Shown: piece by piece, positions 29,508-37,316 of the stretch
How the letters are laid out: each line of letters starts with the position of its first letter
Position numbering within the stretch: position 1 is the stretch's first letter
Assembly (NCBI GenBank): GCA_001464385.1
Contig: LNFB01000188.1
Location: 1-62,463 of the forward strand
From: Deltaproteobacteria bacterium Ga0077550
GTDB taxonomy: Bacteria; Myxococcota_A; Polyangia; Nannocystales; Nannocystaceae
DNA length: 62,463 nt
Reading direction: 5' to 3'
The notes under the pieces: model-generated
Seen by the model: the letters and a program-made list of their open reading frames with translations, nothing else
The model's database searches: none
Told to the model about the DNA's origin: nothing
Program-made: the position numbers and the translations under genes

Positions 29508-30473
29508 TCAGGGGATCGCACAGCCACCCACGTGCTCGAGTCCCGGCGGCGCCATGCCGTCGCCGAAGTACGGCAGGCAGCTCTGCCCGTCTGGGGTCTG
29601 GCAGTCGGAGTCCGGATCTGCGGCACCGAGATCGCACAGCGACGCGCAGCACTGCTCCGCCGCGCAACCGGGCACCTCGGCCGCGGGGGCGCAGTACAGG
29701 CCCGGATCGCACTGGTTGTGGAGATCGCACGGTTCCCCGACCAGCGGTTCGTTGTCCGGGTCGGGCATGCACTCGAAGCCGTCGTCGATCGGCACGCAGG
29801 CGCTGCCTTCCCCGCAGTCCTGCACGATCGGATCGCACCGCTCGAGGCACACCGCGGGCACGCCGTCGCGGCCGATCAAACACTGCTGCGCGGGGCCCTC
29901 GCACACCGGTTCCGCCTCGCTGCCCTGGCACAGCGGCATGCACACGCCCTCGAGCACGTTCACGTCGACGGACCAGCACAGCGCTCCGCCGGCGCAGTCG
30001 TCGAGCCCCGAGAGCGTCGACTCCTGGATCGTGCAGGGCTCGCCGATCGCCGCGGGGTCGGGCGCGATGGGGACACACCGCGTCGAGGTCCACCAGCCCT
30101 CCAGGCCCCACGGCATGCACTTCTCGCCGGGCGAACACGACTGCGCCCAGAGGTCGCACGTTCCGTCGTCGGGCACATCGGGCGCGCACAGGAACCCGCA
30201 GCCGTCATCGGACGCCGCATCGTCGTCCGACGGCTGCGTGCCCGTCGAGTCGAGACCAGCGTCGACGCCACCGTCGGACTCCGTCGACGCGCCCGTGCCG
30301 GCCGTCGACGACGAGGACGCGGTCGAGGTCGCGGTCGCGTCGGTGTCGTCGACGCCGGTGCTGGCACCGGTCGTCGACTCGTCGCCCGCATCACCCGACG
30401 ATGCCGAACGTGCCACGCACGCCAGCGACACCATCGCGAGCAGACCCACGCCACCGATCCCAACCCGATCCAT
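29508..30473 (-). CDS. Cys-rich lipoprotein, paralogue of 5998-6942
   Basis: This 321-residue protein has an MDRVGIGGVGLLAMVSLAC signal with lipobox Cys 19 and a Ser/Thr/Asp/Gly linker of about 75 residues. The Cys-rich body has GTCDLWAQSCSPGEKCMPW, GSACVPIDDGFECMPD, QCDPGLYCAPA and EQCCASLCDL, ending GGCAIP. The spacing of Cys pairs matches the lipoprotein at 5998-6942. It is probably a disulfide-rich surface domain of unknown role. It is divergent from the lipoprotein at 30559, with 85 bp between the starts. Confidence 0.78.
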   Translation of the reverse strand: MDRVGIGGVGLLAMVSLACVARSASSGDAGDESTTGASTGVDDTDATATSTASSSSTAGTGASTESDGGVDAGLDSTGTQPSDDDAASDDGCGFLCAPDVPDDGTCDLWAQSCSPGEKCMPWGLEGWWTSTRCVPIAPDPAAIGEPCTIQESTLSGLDDCAGGALCWSVDVNVLEGVCMPLCQGSEAEPVCEGPAQQCLIGRDGVPAVCLERCDPIVQDCGEGSACVPIDDGFECMPDPDNEPLVGEPCDLHNQCDPGLYCAPAAEVPGCAAEQCCASLCDLGAADPDSDCQTPDGQSCLPYFGDGMAPPGLEHVGGCAIP

Positions 30474-30558
30474 CCGCCACAGCGTGACACATGCGCGCGG
30501 CCTCGACCGCCGATGCGGCCCCATTGCCCCCCAGCGGCGCCCGGGCGAGGATCGCCGC

Positions 30559-31149
30559 ATGCTCGCCCGCTCGCCCCGCCGCGCCGTTCGTTGGCTCCTC
30601 CCCCTGACGCTCGCCGCCGCCGCGCCCGCCTGCGGCCTGCTCTCCGAGCCCACGCCCGACGTCGCGGCGAAGCAGGCGTACGACGCCAACGGCCTGCGGT
30701 TCGACTACCCCGGCAACTGGAAGCACGAGGCCGAGGTCACCGCGGCCGACGGGATCGAGACCGTGCTCGTCACCGTCGAGAGCACCGGCTCCGCGATCGC
30801 GATGGTGCAGCAGTTCAAGCCCGCGATCGCGATCGATCCCGACGAGATGCTCGGTCTGCTCACCACCGAGCTCCGCAAGGCGGCCGGCGAGCAGCTCGCG
30901 GGCGCCCTGGATTATGCGCAGGGGGGCTCGCGCAGCACGACGCGGACCATGCTCGGCGCCGAACGCCCGGTGCGCGCCTCCAGCTTCGAGGTCGCCCTCG
31001 TCGGCCAGAAGGTGCCGCACACCTTCGAGGTCGTCGTCGCCGAGCTCGACGACCGCTCGATCATGGTGTTCACGCAGGCGCCGGACGAGGATCTCGCGAC
31101 GGTGCGCCCGGGGTTCGACCAGATCGTCGGGTCGCTGACGGCCCGGTGA
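30559..31149 (+). CDS. lipoprotein with PsbP/DUF1795-like fold
   Basis: This 196-residue protein has an Arg-rich signal and lipobox (AAPAC, Cys 25). The mature part opens with AYDANGLRFDYPGNWKHEAE, the pattern seen in PsbP/DUF1795-like proteins, and ends with ELDDRSIMVFTQAP and a helix (TVRPGFDQIVGSL) typical of that fold. Such domains act as scaffolds at membranes in other systems; the role here is unknown. The downstream gene at 31214 follows after 64 bp on the same strand. Confidence 0.72.
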   Translation: MLARSPRRAVRWLLPLTLAAAAPACGLLSEPTPDVAAKQAYDANGLRFDYPGNWKHEAEVTAADGIETVLVTVESTGSAIAMVQQFKPAIAIDPDEMLGLLTTELRKAAGEQLAGALDYAQGGSRSTTRTMLGAERPVRASSFEVALVGQKVPHTFEVVVAELDDRSIMVFTQAPDEDLATVRPGFDQIVGSLTAR

Positions 31150-31213
31150 TCGCGGGGGACACCGCGTCCGGGGCCCACGATCAGACGGGACCGCCGCGGA
31201 CACTCCCCCATCG

Positions 31214-32281
31214 ATGTCCGCCCTCGATCCCCCCGTCCTCGCGACCGCCACGACCGAGCTCGGCCACGCCGTGCGTCGGTGGTGCAGAGCGCTCCCCCTG
31301 CTCGCCGTCGCCGCGTGCGATCGACCCAGCACCGCGTCCCCTGTCGCCAGCGCCGAGCCGTCGGCAACCGCGGCGACCGTCGTCGTCGATCCGCCCAAGG
31401 CCGCCACCGCGACGCCAGTCCCGTCGCCCGCGGTCGCGATCGCGGCGCCCATCCGCGAGCCCGTCGCGCCCAGCTTTCCGATCGATCAGGCGGTCATGCT
31501 CCGCGTCCGCCACGGCAAGCTCGTCGGCGAGGTCAGCGTCCCCGGCACCCGCCGCGATCTCGACGCCATCGCGCGGCGAACCGCCGGCGCGCCGGTCAGC
31601 CCGAAGACCAAGGGCCTACCGCCGGGCTTCCACGCCGGAGACACGTGGGTGCTCGCGCAGCACGGCGCCGCGACGCGGGCGACGCTCGCCGAGTTCAGCT
31701 TCCCCCAGGGCGACAGCGACGATGGCAGCATCTCGGCGTCCCTGACCTTCGTCGAGGTCCCCGCGACCGACACCCGCGGGCTGGCGTGGCCGAGCCCCTC
31801 GGTTCCGCCCGGGCTCACGAGCCGCTCCACGGGGCTCGACGTGCACCCCGACGAAGCCACGCTGGCGCGCGTGGTCGATGGGATGAAGCGCGCGGGGACG
31901 GTGCTCCCGCCCCTCGCGCGCCCGACGGTCGCCGATGCGGTCGTCGTCCCCGGTCGATTCGCGGCCGGGCACACCCGGCTGGTCGCCGCGTCGCTGTGCG
32001 AGCGCGACCCCGAGGGCGAGCGCACGAGCTCCTGCGTCGCGGGCGTGTGGACCCTGCCCGACGGCAGCGGGGACGCCGTGTCGATCTTCGCCAGCGGTCG
32101 CCACGACCCGATCGCGCTGCGATCGATCATCGACCTCGACGGCGACGGCACCGACGATCTCGTCGTCGTCGCCGAGCACGCCGCGGGCGACGACAACAGC
32201 GTCACGACCTACCTCGTGTGGTGGGAGCACGGCGCGGCGAAGCAGGCCGTCGTCGCAGGCAACGACCTCGGCCCGCTGTGA
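31214..32281 (+). CDS. lipoprotein, hypothetical, with EF/FG-GAP-like motif
   Basis: This 355-residue protein has Arg-containing n-region and lipobox AVAAC (Cys 35), an Ala/Pro/Val linker, then a compact domain. Near the C-terminus is DLDGDGTDDLVVVAEH, an acidic loop like those of FG-GAP/calcium-binding repeats, followed by a beta-strand-rich end (TYLVWWEHGAAKQAVVAG). No known enzyme motif. It converges on the ABC ATPase gene, with stops 5 bp apart. The long n-region before the hydrophobic core may mean that the real start is a later codon. Confidence 0.68.
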   Translation: MSALDPPVLATATTELGHAVRRWCRALPLLAVAACDRPSTASPVASAEPSATAATVVVDPPKAATATPVPSPAVAIAAPIREPVAPSFPIDQAVMLRVRHGKLVGEVSVPGTRRDLDAIARRTAGAPVSPKTKGLPPGFHAGDTWVLAQHGAATRATLAEFSFPQGDSDDGSISASLTFVEVPATDTRGLAWPSPSVPPGLTSRSTGLDVHPDEATLARVVDGMKRAGTVLPPLARPTVADAVVVPGRFAAGHTRLVAASLCERDPEGERTSSCVAGVWTLPDGSGDAVSIFASGRHDPIALRSIIDLDGDGTDDLVVVAEHAAGDDNSVTTYLVWWEHGAAKQAVVAGNDLGPL

Positions 32282-32286
32282 CGCGG

Positions 32287-33249
32287 CTACGCCGAGCCCG
32301 CCGCGAAGGGCAGCTCGTCGTCGTCCTCCCACCGCAACCCCACGGCGTCGTCGACGGCCGCGCGCACCTCGAGCGGGGCGTGCAGCGACACGCGCTGCGA
32401 TCCGACGGCGACCACGATCTCCGCGATCTCGCCGAGCACCGCCCGCGACACCACGCGCCCGTGGGCCCGCGGCTGCACCTCGGCGATCCGCAGCCGCTCG
32501 CACCGCAGCGATCGCGTCTCCGCACCCGGCACCGCGCTGAGCCCCCCGAGCAGCCGCGCTGTCGCGGCGTCGGGCGGCCGGGTGTACAGCGCCTCCGGAT
32601 CGCCTTGGGCGAGCACGACCCCGCGATCGAGCACCACGAGGTGATCGGCGAGCGCGAGCGCCTCGGCGGGGTCGTGGGTCACGTGCACGAACAGCCCGCC
32701 GCGCTCGCGCTGCAGCGACCGCAATCGATCGCGCAGGCCCGCGCGCTGCGGGCGATCGATCGCGGTCAGCGGCTCGTCGAGCATGAGCACCGCGGGATCG
32801 CCCGCGAGCGCCCGCGCCAGCGCGACGCGCTGCCGCTCGCCGCCCGACAGCCCCTCGGTCGTGCGCGCGGCGAACGTCGGGGGCAGCTCGACCAGCGCGA
32901 GCAGCCGCGTCACCTCGCGCGCCAGCGCCTCGCCCCGCAGCCCCGCGAGCGCCAGCGCGAAGCCGACGTTCGCCCCCACGTCGAGGTGGGGGAACAAAGC
33001 GCCGTGCTGGAACACCAGGCGCAGCGGCCGTCGCTCGGCCGGCACGTCGTCGAGCACGCGCCCGTCCCACGCGATCGATCCGCCATCGGCCGCGACGAGC
33101 CCGGCGAGGATCCGCAGCAGCGTGGTCTTGCCACACCCCGACGGCCCCATGATGCACACGTAGCCCGCGGCCGGCAGCTCGAGATCGATGCCGCGCAACG
33201 CCGCGGTCCCGCCGTGGCGCTTGGTGATGCCACGGATGCTCAGGCCCAT
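32287..33249 (-). CDS. ABC transporter ATP-binding protein
   Basis: This 320-residue protein has all nucleotide-binding motifs: Walker A GPSGCGKTT (35-43), Q-loop in VFQHGALFPH, signature LSGGERQR, Walker B VLMLDEP and H-loop HVTHD. A C-terminal extension of about 100 residues resembles the OB-fold regulatory (TOBE-like) domain of polyamine/iron/sulfate importer ATPases. The partner fused permease is at 34014-35447, but a toxin-antitoxin pair on the other strand lies between them. No binding protein is adjacent. The PotD-like lipoprotein at 13237 could serve it, but that is inference. Confidence 0.92.
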   Translation of the reverse strand: MGLSIRGITKRHGGTAALRGIDLELPAAGYVCIMGPSGCGKTTLLRILAGLVAADGGSIAWDGRVLDDVPAERRPLRLVFQHGALFPHLDVGANVGFALALAGLRGEALAREVTRLLALVELPPTFAARTTEGLSGGERQRVALARALAGDPAVLMLDEPLTAIDRPQRAGLRDRLRSLQRERGGLFVHVTHDPAEALALADHLVVLDRGVVLAQGDPEALYTRPPDAATARLLGGLSAVPGAETRSLRCERLRIAEVQPRAHGRVVSRAVLGEIAEIVVAVGSQRVSLHAPLEVRAAVDDAVGLRWEDDDELPFAAGSA

Positions 33250-33350
33250 CCTTGCGTCGATCCCTTGCACGGCAGAGGGAGCGTGAACGCGTTCGGCGTC
33301 CGATCCAAGCGCGTCCGTGGAATGCCCGCGAGGAGCCTGGGCGCCGATAC

Positions 33351-33402
33351 CGCGACGCCCGTGCGCAGCCGTTGCCCCTGACGGCCGCGCACGGGCGTCG
33401 CG
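33351..33402. promoter_or_regulatory. long inverted repeat / stem-loop
   Basis: A 16-bp perfect arm (33351-33366, CGCGACGCCCGTGCGC) is matched by its reverse complement at 33387-33402. After one mismatch the stem continues for 5 more bp (33368-33372 with 33381-33385), leaving an 8-nt loop. The total is a 22-position stem with one mismatch, so it is very stable. It sits between the divergent ABC ATPase and antitoxin genes. It has no T-run, so it may be an operator, an insulator-type terminator or a remnant of a mobile element end. Confidence 0.75.
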
Positions 33403-33407
33403 CGCCT

Positions 33408-33432
33408 CGTCGGAGCGCGCTGCCGTCCGACG
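33408..33432. promoter_or_regulatory. candidate antitoxin operator dyad
   Basis: CGTCGGA at 33408-33414 is mirrored by TCCGACG at 33426-33432. The dyad overlaps the region just upstream of a TATCGT hexamer (33436-33441) and ends 15 bp before the antitoxin start. Toxin-antitoxin pairs normally repress themselves through such palindromes. Confidence 0.4.
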
Positions 33433-33447
33433 CGCTATCGTGGTCGG

Positions 33448-33687
33448 GTGTCGTCCGCGAAGAACGTCCTTCATGACGGCCTGCAGCTCCCACCGGGGGA
33501 GCGCGCCGGCGTAGCGCTCGAGCTGATCGCGAGCCTCGACGGAGCCCCCGAGGAAGGGGTCGAGGAGGCATGGCTGGCCGAGGCCGAGCGGCGGCAACGG
33601 GAGGCCGCCGATGATCCTTCCGCGTTCGAGCCATGGGACGAACTGCGCGCCCGCATCCTCGACCGACTTCGTGCAGCACGTCCGTGA
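33448..33687 (+). CDS. addiction module antitoxin (unstable antitoxin family)
   Basis: This 79-residue protein starts at GTG 33448. MSSAKNVLHDGLQLPPGERA and ELIASLDGAPEEGVEEAW are typical of the addiction-module component family whose members begin with a short helix, LP..ER and a conserved SL. The C-terminal half is acidic/charged and likely wraps the toxin. The stop codon overlaps the toxin start (GTGA). No Shine-Dalgarno sequence is present, but TATCGT lies 6 nt upstream, suggesting a leaderless message. Confidence 0.85.
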   Translation: MSSAKNVLHDGLQLPPGERAGVALELIASLDGAPEEGVEEAWLAEAERRQREAADDPSAFEPWDELRARILDRLRAARP

Positions 33688-33986
33688 AACTGCAGATCCA
33701 TCGTGAAGCGGGTGCCGAACTCGAAGCGGCCGTCGCCTGGTACGAACACGAGCGCGATGGGCTCGGCTACGAACTTCTCGAGGAAGTTCAGCGCGCCTTC
33801 GCCACCATTCTCGCGTCCCCGACGACATGGCCGTCGACGCGGCGTGGAGATGGCCTCCGACGCTTCGTGCTCTCTCGGTTCCCCTACACGGTTCTCTATG
33901 CGGAGTCGCACGAGTGGGTTCGCGTCTTCGCGATTGCCCACCACAAACGACGCCCCGGCTACTGGCGGAAGCGCCGATTCGAGTGA
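33684..33986 (+). CDS. RelE/ParE-family toxin
   Basis: This 100-residue protein starts at GTG 33684, overlapping the antitoxin stop by 4 bases. KLQIHREAGAELEAAVAWYE, GDGLRRFVLSRFPYTVLYAE and VFAIAHHKRRPGYWRKR follow the ParE/RelE fold, including the C-terminal Arg/Tyr region and the HHKRRPGYW-type end common in ParE-like toxins. It may target gyrase (ParE) or ribosome-bound mRNA (RelE); sequence alone does not decide. Its stop is 27 bp from the stop of the ABC permease gene, facing it. Confidence 0.88.
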   Translation: MKLQIHREAGAELEAAVAWYEHERDGLGYELLEEVQRAFATILASPTTWPSTRRGDGLRRFVLSRFPYTVLYAESHEWVRVFAIAHHKRRPGYWRKRRFE

Positions 33987-34013
33987 CCCGCGCTCCGCTC
34001 CCGATCGCCCCGC

Positions 34014-35447
34014 TCACCGCCGCCCCCAGAGCCGCGTCGCCCCCACCACCGCCGCCGCAGTGACGCCGATCTGCACCCACGCCCAGCGCGCCGCGGCGTG
34101 GGCATCGGCGCCGCGGGCCGCCAGCGTCATCGCGACCGCGACCGTGCTGTCGCCAGGGCCCGACGTGAACGGGGCGATCATCGCGTCCGACCAGCACCAC
34201 GCGACGACGAGCAACGCCGCGGCCGCCCACGCCGCGCCCATCCGCGGCAGCCACACCCGTCGCGCACGCATCCACGGCCCGGCGCCGAGGTTCGCGGCGG
34301 CCTCGATCAGCGTCGGCGGGACGCGGGGCCTCGCGATCATCGTCGCGACGAACACCAACGCGATGCCCACGGGCACGGTGCCGAGCACGGTGAACACCGG
34401 GCCCGGCGCGACGCCGGACCACCGCGCGAGGTCGAGGGCGGCCAAGCCGTAGACCACGGGCGGGATCACCAGCGGCAGCAGGATCGCGCCGGCGATCCAC
34501 CCCGCGGCACGGCCGGCGCGCGGGGCCCCGATCGCCGCCGCCGCGCCCACCGGCAGCGCGATCGCGAGGACGGCCGCGGCGACACCGAGGGATCGATCGA
34601 TCCGCGACGCGATCGAAGCGTCGCTGGGCGACCACGGCGACGCAGCCTGCGGCAGCACGGCGAGCAGCGGCAGCGCGGCGACGACGACCACGATCGCGAC
34701 GACGGCCACGCGAGCGAACGCGCTCGGCTCGACCGCGCGCGGCGAAGTGTCTGCCGCGAGCACGAGATCCGGCAATCGCCGCGCGACCCAGTACGTCACC
34801 GGCGCTGCCGTGGCGACCAACGCCAGCAGCAGCACCGCCATGAGCGCGGGCGCGTCGTCGACGAGCGCCGCGTCGCGCAGCAGCAGCGCCGCCGAGTAGA
34901 CCTTGCCGCCGCCGGCGATCTCTGCGGTCGCCGTGTCGCCGCTGCTCTGCAGCGCGATCCACAGCGCGCCGAAGCCAAGCGTGCCGCGGGCCTGAGGCCA
35001 CTCGATCCGCCACCACCGCTGCCATGGCCCCGCGCCGAGGTTCCGCGCCGCGTCGAGCAAGCCGCCGTCGATCGATCGCAGCCGCAGCTGCAGCAACAAC
35101 GCGATCCACGGCACGCCGCCCGCGACGCCAGCGAGCACGATCGCGAGCGACCCCGGCGGGAGGCCCAGCGCGAGCACCCCGAGGGCACGCGGCAGCGGGC
35201 CCACCATCGCCCACGCGAGCAGCAGCAGCGGCGGCATCGCCCGCGCGACCGGCCACGCGAGCAGTGAGGAGATCGCCGCGACGGCCACCGCCAGGGCGCC
35301 GCCGCGCAGCAGCGCGCGGCCGGCGATGCGCGCGTCGTTCAGCGAAAGCGGTGTGCCCGACCACTGCAACGACGGCGCGAGCGCGATCACCACGGCGAGG
35401 ATCACCGCGACGACGACGGCAGCGCGCACGGGGGCAGGCGGCCTCAT
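34014..35447 (-). CDS. ABC transporter permease, two fused permease halves
   Basis: This 477-residue protein has about 12 hydrophobic segments and two EAA-type loops, DAARNLGAGPWQRWWRIEWP in the first half and EAAANLGAGPWMRARRVWLP in the second. It is therefore a duplicated or fused permease, as in FbpB/ThiP-type importers. The ATPase to energise it is probably 32287-33249. ATG 35447 is chosen because the open frame above it is Pro/Ser/Asp-rich with no membrane character. The substrate is unknown: fused permeases occur in ferric iron, thiamine and phosphonate-type importers, so a polyamine role should not be assumed. Confidence 0.88.
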   Translation of the reverse strand: MRPPAPVRAAVVVAVILAVVIALAPSLQWSGTPLSLNDARIAGRALLRGGALAVAVAAISSLLAWPVARAMPPLLLLAWAMVGPLPRALGVLALGLPPGSLAIVLAGVAGGVPWIALLLQLRLRSIDGGLLDAARNLGAGPWQRWWRIEWPQARGTLGFGALWIALQSSGDTATAEIAGGGKVYSAALLLRDAALVDDAPALMAVLLLALVATAAPVTYWVARRLPDLVLAADTSPRAVEPSAFARVAVVAIVVVVAALPLLAVLPQAASPWSPSDASIASRIDRSLGVAAAVLAIALPVGAAAAIGAPRAGRAAGWIAGAILLPLVIPPVVYGLAALDLARWSGVAPGPVFTVLGTVPVGIALVFVATMIARPRVPPTLIEAAANLGAGPWMRARRVWLPRMGAAWAAAALLVVAWCWSDAMIAPFTSGPGDSTVAVAMTLAARGADAHAAARWAWVQIGVTAAAVVGATRLWGRR

Positions 35448-35777
35448 CGCGGCGCGATCCGGCTCCTGCGGCGCACGGCGGCGCGAATCAGCCGCTGCGG
35501 AACCATCGCGGGGCCCGCGGCACCCCCACGGCGAGGGCACCGCCGACGTGTCGGACGGTGTGCCGTCATCGACGGCATCTTCGCTCAACTCGTGCGGGCG
35601 ATGGTCGAACCACGCCGTGAAAACCCGATCGGAATCCGCCCCGTGGCCCTTCCCAAGTCGAGGCTCCCCCGCGTACTCTGTGAGCTGGCGCTCGTGGGGA
35701 CGGGCGCACGCGCGACAGCAATGCGGCCCGCCGGCACATACCGCCCGCGACTCGACCGAGGGTTCGTCCCGACGGCG
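35448..35777. other. intergenic region between divergent permease and secreted protein genes
   Basis: These 330 bp hold no convincing gene. Open frames run through it on both strands, but they lack a start with a ribosome-binding site and have irregular third-position GC. A small dyad (TGCCGT/ACGGCA, about 35565-35581) and a TACTCT hexamer at 35674-35679 may be promoter parts for the divergent genes. Nothing else was seen. Confidence 0.4.
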
Positions 35778-36245
35778 ATGCGATCGCTGCGCGCGGGCGT
35801 CGTGCTCGCGGTGACCCTGGGCGGGGCGACCAGCGCGAAGGCGGAGGATCCCCCGATCGACGGCGCGACCTTGGTCCGTAGTACGACGCCGGACCCGAGC
35901 GTCGTGTTACGGCCGTGGCGTGGGCTCGAGGCCCGCATGGGCCGCGACCTGACGTGGGCCCGATGGATGATGGCCGGCGACGGGGCGACGCCCGACCTCG
36001 GCCAGGGCCCCACCGACGAGCTCCACCCGGCCGCGCCCTGGCTCAGCTTGGCGAGCTTCCGCGACGAGGCCGCGCTGATGCGACCGGGCGCCGGCGAGTC
36101 CGCGGTCTCGGCGATCGGCTCGATGGTGACCGCGGGTCTGCCCGTGCTCGCGGTGTGGCGCGGCGGTCGGCTCCGCGCGCGACACGTGTTGCGCGGCTAC
36201 TTCCGCAACCGCGGCCTCGCCCTGGCGTGGCGCATCGAGTTCTGA
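35778..36245 (+). CDS. secreted protein, hypothetical
   Basis: This 155-residue protein starts MRSLRAGVVLAVTLGGATSA followed by KAEDPP, a standard Sec signal with AKA cleavage. The mature protein has no Cys and no recognisable domain; it contains a Trp/Met-rich patch (GRDLTWARWMMAGDG), one short hydrophobic segment (SAIGSMVTAGLPVLAVW) and a basic end (RGYFRNRGLALAWRIEF). A longer reading with an upstream start (35592) would hide the signal internally. Followed 86 bp later by the FGE-fold lipoprotein. Confidence 0.6.
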   Translation: MRSLRAGVVLAVTLGGATSAKAEDPPIDGATLVRSTTPDPSVVLRPWRGLEARMGRDLTWARWMMAGDGATPDLGQGPTDELHPAAPWLSLASFRDEAALMRPGAGESAVSAIGSMVTAGLPVLAVWRGGRLRARHVLRGYFRNRGLALAWRIEF

Positions 36246-36331
36246 TCGCGGTCGGATTCGGGCCGGCCGGCAGCGTCGCGTCCGACCCGACCCGACTGTA
36301 GTCCGACGCCGACGCGGCCGATGACGATCGC

Positions 36332-37183
36332 GTGCGCGTCGACGCCGTGATCCCCTGCGCCCTCGCGGTGCTCGTCGCCCTCGCAGGCGCGTGCGCCGGC
36401 GGCCACGCCGACGCCGGCGATACCGCGACGATTCCCCCCGGCAGCTTCACGATGGGCTCGTCGCTGGACGCCCGCGCCCGGGCGCTCGACGACGCGGTCC
36501 GACACGGCGGCGACGCGCGCACGGCCGCGACGCGGCTGCACGACGAGCTCCCCGAGCGCCGCCGCGAGCTGCCGCGCTACGCGATCATGCTCCACCCGGT
36601 GACGCAGGCCGACTACGCCGCGTACGTCTACGCCGAGGGCGTGCCCGAGCCGTGGGTCGATGCGCGCACGTGGTCACGCACGCCCCATCGCACCGGTGAA
36701 GATCCGAAGCGCGTCGCGTGGAAGGACGGCCGGCCCCGCGACGAGCGGCTCGATCACCCCGCGGTGCTCGTGAGCCACGCCGAGGCCGAGGCCTACTGCA
36801 CGTGGTGGGGCGAGCAGCACGATCGCATCGGCATGCTCCCGACCGAGGCGCAGTGGGAACGCGCGGCGCGGGGCGACGACGGCCGCGCATATCCGTGGGG
36901 CGACGCGTTCGCGCCGGGCCGCGGCAACACCCGCGAGTCGGGCTTCGGCGACACGATCGCCGTCGCGACGTTGGGCGCCAGTCCACACGGCGTGCACGAC
37001 GTCGGCGGCAACGTGGCCGAGTGGACGCGCGGCGTCGTCGACGGAGAAGCGATCGTCAAGGGCGCGTCATGGAGCGACGACCTCGTCGCCGCCCGCTCCG
37101 CGGCGCGCCGTCGCTTCGCCGCGGGCCTGCGTCACGTCGCGATCGGGTTTCGCTGCGTGCTCGAGCCGCCCGCCCGCGAGTGA
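36332..37183 (+). CDS. FGE/SUMF1-fold (formylglycine-generating enzyme-like) lipoprotein
   Basis: This 283-residue protein has a signal with lipobox LAGAC (Cys 21). The mature domain carries the FGE-sulfatase landmarks: IPPGSFTMGSS, LHPVTQADYAAYV, HPAVLVSHAEAEAYCTWW, PTEAQWERAARG, YPWGD, GVHDVGGNVAEWTRG and IGFRCVLE. Most of the family are not true sulfatase-activating enzymes; the fold is also used for binding and other oxidations. The paired active-site Cys of genuine FGE is not evident. No sulfatase gene is nearby, so the role is open. It starts at GTG 36332. Confidence 0.87.
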   Translation: MRVDAVIPCALAVLVALAGACAGGHADAGDTATIPPGSFTMGSSLDARARALDDAVRHGGDARTAATRLHDELPERRRELPRYAIMLHPVTQADYAAYVYAEGVPEPWVDARTWSRTPHRTGEDPKRVAWKDGRPRDERLDHPAVLVSHAEAEAYCTWWGEQHDRIGMLPTEAQWERAARGDDGRAYPWGDAFAPGRGNTRESGFGDTIAVATLGASPHGVHDVGGNVAEWTRGVVDGEAIVKGASWSDDLVAARSAARRRFAAGLRHVAIGFRCVLEPPARE

Positions 37184-37316
37184 CGCCCACCACCCCGCCG
37201 ACGACGCCGGGCTGGCGCAAACCCATCACCGCTGAAGTCGGACACCGACGATCGCGTCGGTCGTGATCGCGGCCGCGTGCTCCGCCGCATCCGACCTGAT
37301 AGGTTCTGACGCCCCC

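Noticed and set aside
33250..35364. 1025-codon minus-strand frame containing the ABC ATPase
   Set aside because: The part above 33249 is the shadow of the permease and TA genes in another frame. The ATPase starts at MGLSIRG.
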